Shown in pieces: positions 60,791 through 64,000 of a stretch of 64,000 bases of DNA. The position numbers were made by a program, and so were the translations under genes. A model generated the notes under the pieces. The model had not been told where the DNA came from. It made no database searches and worked only from the letters and a program-made list of their open reading frames with translations. The stretch is from positions 83,607-147,606 of the forward strand of contig PLXC01000171.1 of NCBI GenBank assembly GCA_003151275.1, in the 5' to 3' direction. Origin of the DNA: Candidatus Melainabacteria bacterium (GTDB lineage: Bacteria > Cyanobacteriota > Vampirovibrionia > Obscuribacterales > Obscuribacteraceae). The number at the start of each line of letters is the position of its first letter. Position 1 is the first letter of the stretch.

Positions 60791-62950
60791 ATGTCTGAAA
60801 TTTCACAGCTTCGAGATCTTCTCAATCTGCAACCAGTTGAGGCTGATTCGATGTCCTTCGGCGAGTTCCTCGCCAGGTTGAAGGATCATCCGGAGATGGC
60901 CGACACTGCTGCAGCGCTGTTGATCCGCGCGATAGAAAAGCGCGGTGAAGTTGAGATCGAGAAGGTTCCACAGGAAAGGCGCCCCTATCTTCGTATGTTG
61001 AAGAAAATGCACATCTCTTCCTGGAAAGCCTTCGACAAGGTCAAGGGATCGCAACGCACTGTAGATCGTGTTATGAACGACCTCAGGCAAGCTGCCGCCG
61101 GTGGTCTACCACTGCGCTTAGCGATCATTTTTAAAGGTGGTCCTGGATCGGGCAAAAGCTTTCTAGCCGATGCCATCAAGAACACCCTGGAAGGCGAAGT
61201 TATCTACTCTGTGGCTGACTGTCCCGTCCATGAAAACCCCCTCAATCTGCTCAATCTGCTTCTTCCCAAAGAAGAGCCTGAGCACTCGCAGCACATTGAA
61301 GCACTGGCCAGGCAGCTAGGCTTGAGCGACAATGAGCGTAAGGAAAGTGGTACTGCTTCCCTGCGCGACCTGCTTAACACTGCCGGTGAACCCTGCCCAA
61401 AATGCTGGTCCAGGGTCATGGAAGGTGAGAACAAAGAGCGGCCGAATCTATTTGATGTTCAGGTGAAGGGGCTCCGGCTCTCAAGCCGCAAGTTCGGCAT
61501 CTCCACATGGACCACACAAGAGTCCTTGCTGTCCAGCCTGGCACGAGGCAGCCGCGGCATAGTCGATATGCCCGAGTTGTTTAGTCCGGGACCAGCAATG
61601 ATGAACGGGCTGCCGCTGCTTCTCGATGCTACCAATGATCGGCGCCTGCCAGCTGCTGCCAGCCGAATGCCTGCCGCTTCATCTGCTGATAGCGACTCGG
61701 GTTGGCTACCTTTGGATGCAGTTCTCATCGGTCAGACCAATGATGGTGCCTGGGAAAGCTTCATCGCTAATCAGGCAGATCCAAACAAGTTCACGCGGCG
61801 CATGCACATTATGAATGTGCCGTACATCACATCTGTGACTGAAGAGGAGCTCGCCTATCGCGACTTCCTGAGCGGACTGCGCGACCAGCCACACTTTGGC
61901 CCAATTGCTCTTAAGTTGGCAGCGCTGCTTTCAGTAATCAGTCGCATGAAGAAGGAGCACGAAGTTGACATCGTCACACGTGCACGCATGTATGACGGTG
62001 AACAGCTGCTGGTCGAAAAGAAATCTAAGACTGCCTCTGCCACTGGATACGGTGCTTATGATTTCACGCCGGTAAGCAAAAAGGAGGTCGAACACTGGTC
62101 GGTGGGCGAGTTCTGGGCCGCGGCCGGTGAAGACGAAGGTATGCATGGCTTGAACATGGCCGTCATGCTCGGAGTCGTAGGGCAGGTAACTGAAATTGCT
62201 CTTAAAGATAAGGACCGTTGTGTCAGTGAGCTGGACATGATCAACTTTCTGCGCGCCAAAATCGCGCAGTTGAAGAAGACGCCTGGTCTGACTAAGAAGG
62301 AAGAGGAAGTCCTGAAAAACTGCGAGGAGTTCCTTGAGGGTCCCAAAAGCTTCGACGATAAAAGCGTCGGATTGTTAGAGGGTGAATATCGTCGAGTGCT
62401 GCGCCGGCAGCTTTTCGAAGTTGCTGCTCCAGACTTCGAGCGGCGGGCAAGCGAGCTGTTCGAGCGCTATCGCTCGCATGCTAAGGCTTTCAGCACAGGC
62501 GCCAGAGAAGTGGAAGAAACCGTTAGTCAGGCGGGTATTCCGACTTTGCGCAAAGAGAAAGTCGACGAAACTTTCCTCGACGATCTCGACAAATGGATGG
62601 GCTTGAACGGCTCATCTGAACGACATGATTTCCGGCGTTCCATTGATGCGGAAATAGGTGTCATCCTCGAAAGCCGGCTCATGCAGAATGCTGAAGAAGG
62701 GCTGGATGGCGAGGTTGAGATTACCTGGCAGACGATACAGAGACTCGCCGATGGCATTCGCAAGAAGCTCAACGACGAGACAGCTAAACGGCTTGAGATT
62801 GTACTCAAGTCAGAAATTGAGCTGAACGACGAAGAAAGGTCACAACGTCGTGAAGCTCTCGAGCGTTTCAACCAACTGGGTTATTGCAGCCACTGTCGGG
62901 AGCAGGCTCTTACCTACTTCCGCGACTACAAGCTCTGGAACCAGAGCTAA
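60791..62950 (+). CDS. PrkA-type AAA serine protein kinase, first copy
   Basis: The protein has 719 residues; ATG 60791 has AAGGAGG upstream. Near residues 116-123 lies Walker A (FKGGPGSGKS), then the PrkA pattern: VADCPVHENPLNLLNLLLPK, AGEPCPKCWSRVMEG, VDMPELFSPGPAMMNGLPLL, AVLIGQTNDGAWESFIANQA and MNVPYITSVTEEELAYRDFL. PrkA proteins (YeaG group) combine an AAA ATPase with kinase or protease-like roles in stress and starvation. The protein is somewhat longer than the usual 640. No yeaH or spoVR gene is visible in the window. The downstream gene is a relative. GC-rich codons. Confidence 0.85.
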   Translation: MSEISQLRDLLNLQPVEADSMSFGEFLARLKDHPEMADTAAALLIRAIEKRGEVEIEKVPQERRPYLRMLKKMHISSWKAFDKVKGSQRTVDRVMNDLRQAAAGGLPLRLAIIFKGGPGSGKSFLADAIKNTLEGEVIYSVADCPVHENPLNLLNLLLPKEEPEHSQHIEALARQLGLSDNERKESGTASLRDLLNTAGEPCPKCWSRVMEGENKERPNLFDVQVKGLRLSSRKFGISTWTTQESLLSSLARGSRGIVDMPELFSPGPAMMNGLPLLLDATNDRRLPAAASRMPAASSADSDSGWLPLDAVLIGQTNDGAWESFIANQADPNKFTRRMHIMNVPYITSVTEEELAYRDFLSGLRDQPHFGPIALKLAALLSVISRMKKEHEVDIVTRARMYDGEQLLVEKKSKTASATGYGAYDFTPVSKKEVEHWSVGEFWAAAGEDEGMHGLNMAVMLGVVGQVTEIALKDKDRCVSELDMINFLRAKIAQLKKTPGLTKKEEEVLKNCEEFLEGPKSFDDKSVGLLEGEYRRVLRRQLFEVAAPDFERRASELFERYRSHAKAFSTGAREVEETVSQAGIPTLRKEKVDETFLDDLDKWMGLNGSSERHDFRRSIDAEIGVILESRLMQNAEEGLDGEVEITWQTIQRLADGIRKKLNDETAKRLEIVLKSEIELNDEERSQRREALERFNQLGYCSHCREQALTYFRDYKLWNQS

Positions 62951-62966
62951 GGAAAGAGAGACAACC

Positions 62967-64000
62967 ATGGAAACTACTATGATCAAAGACAATAACGTAT
63001 TGCCCAAAACTCCGTTTAAGGGTAGCTTCAAGGACTTTCTGGCTTTCGCCGTGCAGCATCCCGCATCGTGCGAGTCAGCGCATGCCAGGTTCTTCAGGCT
63101 CTGGGACAACAAAGGTTACAACGACGCCCGCACTGTGCAGCTGCAGAATCTGTACGGCGACTCGAACCTGCGTTCCTTCAACGCCACCCGCAACTTCTAC
63201 GGTACCGAACGAGCCCTCCACGAGATGGCCGTGAAGTACCTTTACCCTGCTGCCATGGGCGGTGAGACGTCCAAGCAGGCCTGCGTGCAAATCGGACCGC
63301 CATCTTCAGGTAAGTCGGATCTCGACAACACCTTGAAGGCGCTCTTCCGCAATGCTGAACCCGTGCCGTTCTTGAAAGAGAGCCGAGTGCGCGATAATCC
63401 TCTCAACCTCCTCTATTTGATCCCCACTGTCGCTGCCGACCAAGCCGACAAAGAAGGTCCTGAAGACTTCGAAGCGCGCGTCAGCGAGATCAAGCTCGAA
63501 ATTCTCGAGTCTCTGGGCCTGCGTGAGATGGTGACAATCAACGCGCGTGTGAAGAACATTTTGCAGGCAAACAATCTGCCTGAAACGTTTGAAGCCATTG
63601 CCAGTCTGTCCACCGAGGACCTGGTGTCTTGTGTTGTCTATGGACTCGGCATGCCGAAGAGCACCCGCTCAGTCGTGTTTGCTCCTGAGCCGATGGTGCA
63701 GGATCTGGTGCGTGGTCTGAAGGTGAAAGCCGGTAAGCCGATTGCCATCGCCGACTACCCGATAGACTCATTCCGCTTCTCCAGTGACTTTGAGGGCTCT
63801 GTTGGCATCGTTGACGTTTCTGAAGTCAACCCGATCAACTTCGATATCTCGGAGTGGATTGGAGCCGAAAACCTGGCCATGATGGGTCGTGTCGATACTG
63901 ATGACCCCCGCTCGGTGCAGCTCAATGGTGCTTTCAACAAGGGTAACCGCGGCATCGTTATCCTTACCGAAGGACTGAAGAACCCTCCAGAGGCTCAGCG
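62967..64000 (+). CDS. PrkA-like AAA protein, second copy (runs off the window)
   Basis: ATG 62967 is 16 bp after the first copy's stop, with AAGAGAG upstream. 344 residues are visible. Walker A is at 110-117 (GPPSSGKS). The frame goes on with ESRVRDNPLNLLYLIPTVAA, similar to the NPLNLL step of copy 1, and VGIVDVSEVNPINFDISEWI then LNGAFNKGNRGIVILTEGLK in the position of the PrkA EF-K-L segment. The zinc-like CP-C motif of copy 1 is not seen in the same place. Divergent pair, probably co-expressed. It is incomplete at the window end. Confidence 0.8.
   Translation, partial: METTMIKDNNVLPKTPFKGSFKDFLAFAVQHPASCESAHARFFRLWDNKGYNDARTVQLQNLYGDSNLRSFNATRNFYGTERALHEMAVKYLYPAAMGGETSKQACVQIGPPSSGKSDLDNTLKALFRNAEPVPFLKESRVRDNPLNLLYLIPTVAADQADKEGPEDFEARVSEIKLEILESLGLREMVTINARVKNILQANNLPETFEAIASLSTEDLVSCVVYGLGMPKSTRSVVFAPEPMVQDLVRGLKVKAGKPIAIADYPIDSFRFSSDFEGSVGIVDVSEVNPINFDISEWIGAENLAMMGRVDTDDPRSVQLNGAFNKGNRGIVILTEGLKNPPEAQ

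Overview
The window looks like chromosome from a free-living, heterotrophic, Gram-negative-type bacterium. It carries a lipoprotein lytic transglycosylase, secreted proteins, glutamate dehydrogenase, a glycogen debranching enzyme, deoxynucleoside salvage, a GlpF-type channel and OmpR-type regulators, and no photosynthesis genes. Intergenic gaps are long, several large TPR or membrane proteins of unknown role are present, and two reading frames (MerR-like, DUF3343) have a cyanobacterial or clostridial flavour. My best guess is a non-photosynthetic cyanobacterial relative (Melainabacteria/Vampirovibrionia, perhaps Obscuribacterales). This is inference; no rRNA or marker tree is available here. 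No tRNA, rRNA, CRISPR array or complete insertion sequence was seen.

Layout. 1-4.3 kb: a LemA-like/TPM-domain pair on the minus strand, then two nearly identical small coiled-coil genes and a clear terminator. 4.3-10.9 kb: alpha/beta hydrolase, small unknown, amylo-alpha-1,6-glucosidase, HD hydrolase, MerR-like regulator and a Gly/Asn/Tyr-rich secreted protein, all minus. 11.4-14.1 kb: nucleoside salvage operon (deoB, a half-length PNP-like gene, full-length PNP). 14.4-19.3 kb: unknown helical protein, membrane-anchored Nudix hydrolase, stand-alone M17 N-domain, a MocR remnant and a PAS-only protein. 19.6-26.4 kb: a dense minus-strand run of GC-rich genes with strong ribosome sites, including M24 and M29 peptidases, a GH25 lysozyme and many small unknowns.

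27-36.3 kb: a MocR-like regulator without its PLP lysine, an epimerase/GT-C-like/DUF3343 operon, a zinc-ribbon protein, Slt, and a response regulator divergent from a cysteine desulfurase of the type often linked to DUF3343. 36.5-43.3 kb: two GT87-like membrane proteins, GdhA, a GT2 glycosyltransferase and GuaA. 43.6-52.8 kb: TPR membrane protein, HEAT-like protein, five-S1-domain protein, small membrane protein, DUF4261-like protein, GlpF. 52.8-58.5 kb: two-component genes, an HAD-like protein, a secreted protein and a Cys-rich peptide. 58.7-59.8 kb: a mobile mystery protein A/B (XRE plus Fic) pair with a three-box operator. 60.8-64 kb: two tandem PrkA-type AAA kinases, the second running off the window.

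The most interesting items are the split PNP pair, the lysine-less MocR protein, the tandem PrkA-like pair behind a structured leader, the GC-rich minus-strand cluster, the stand-alone M17 N-domain behind a terminator-like hairpin, the mmyAB operator, and a 28-bp palindrome found twice 31 kb apart.
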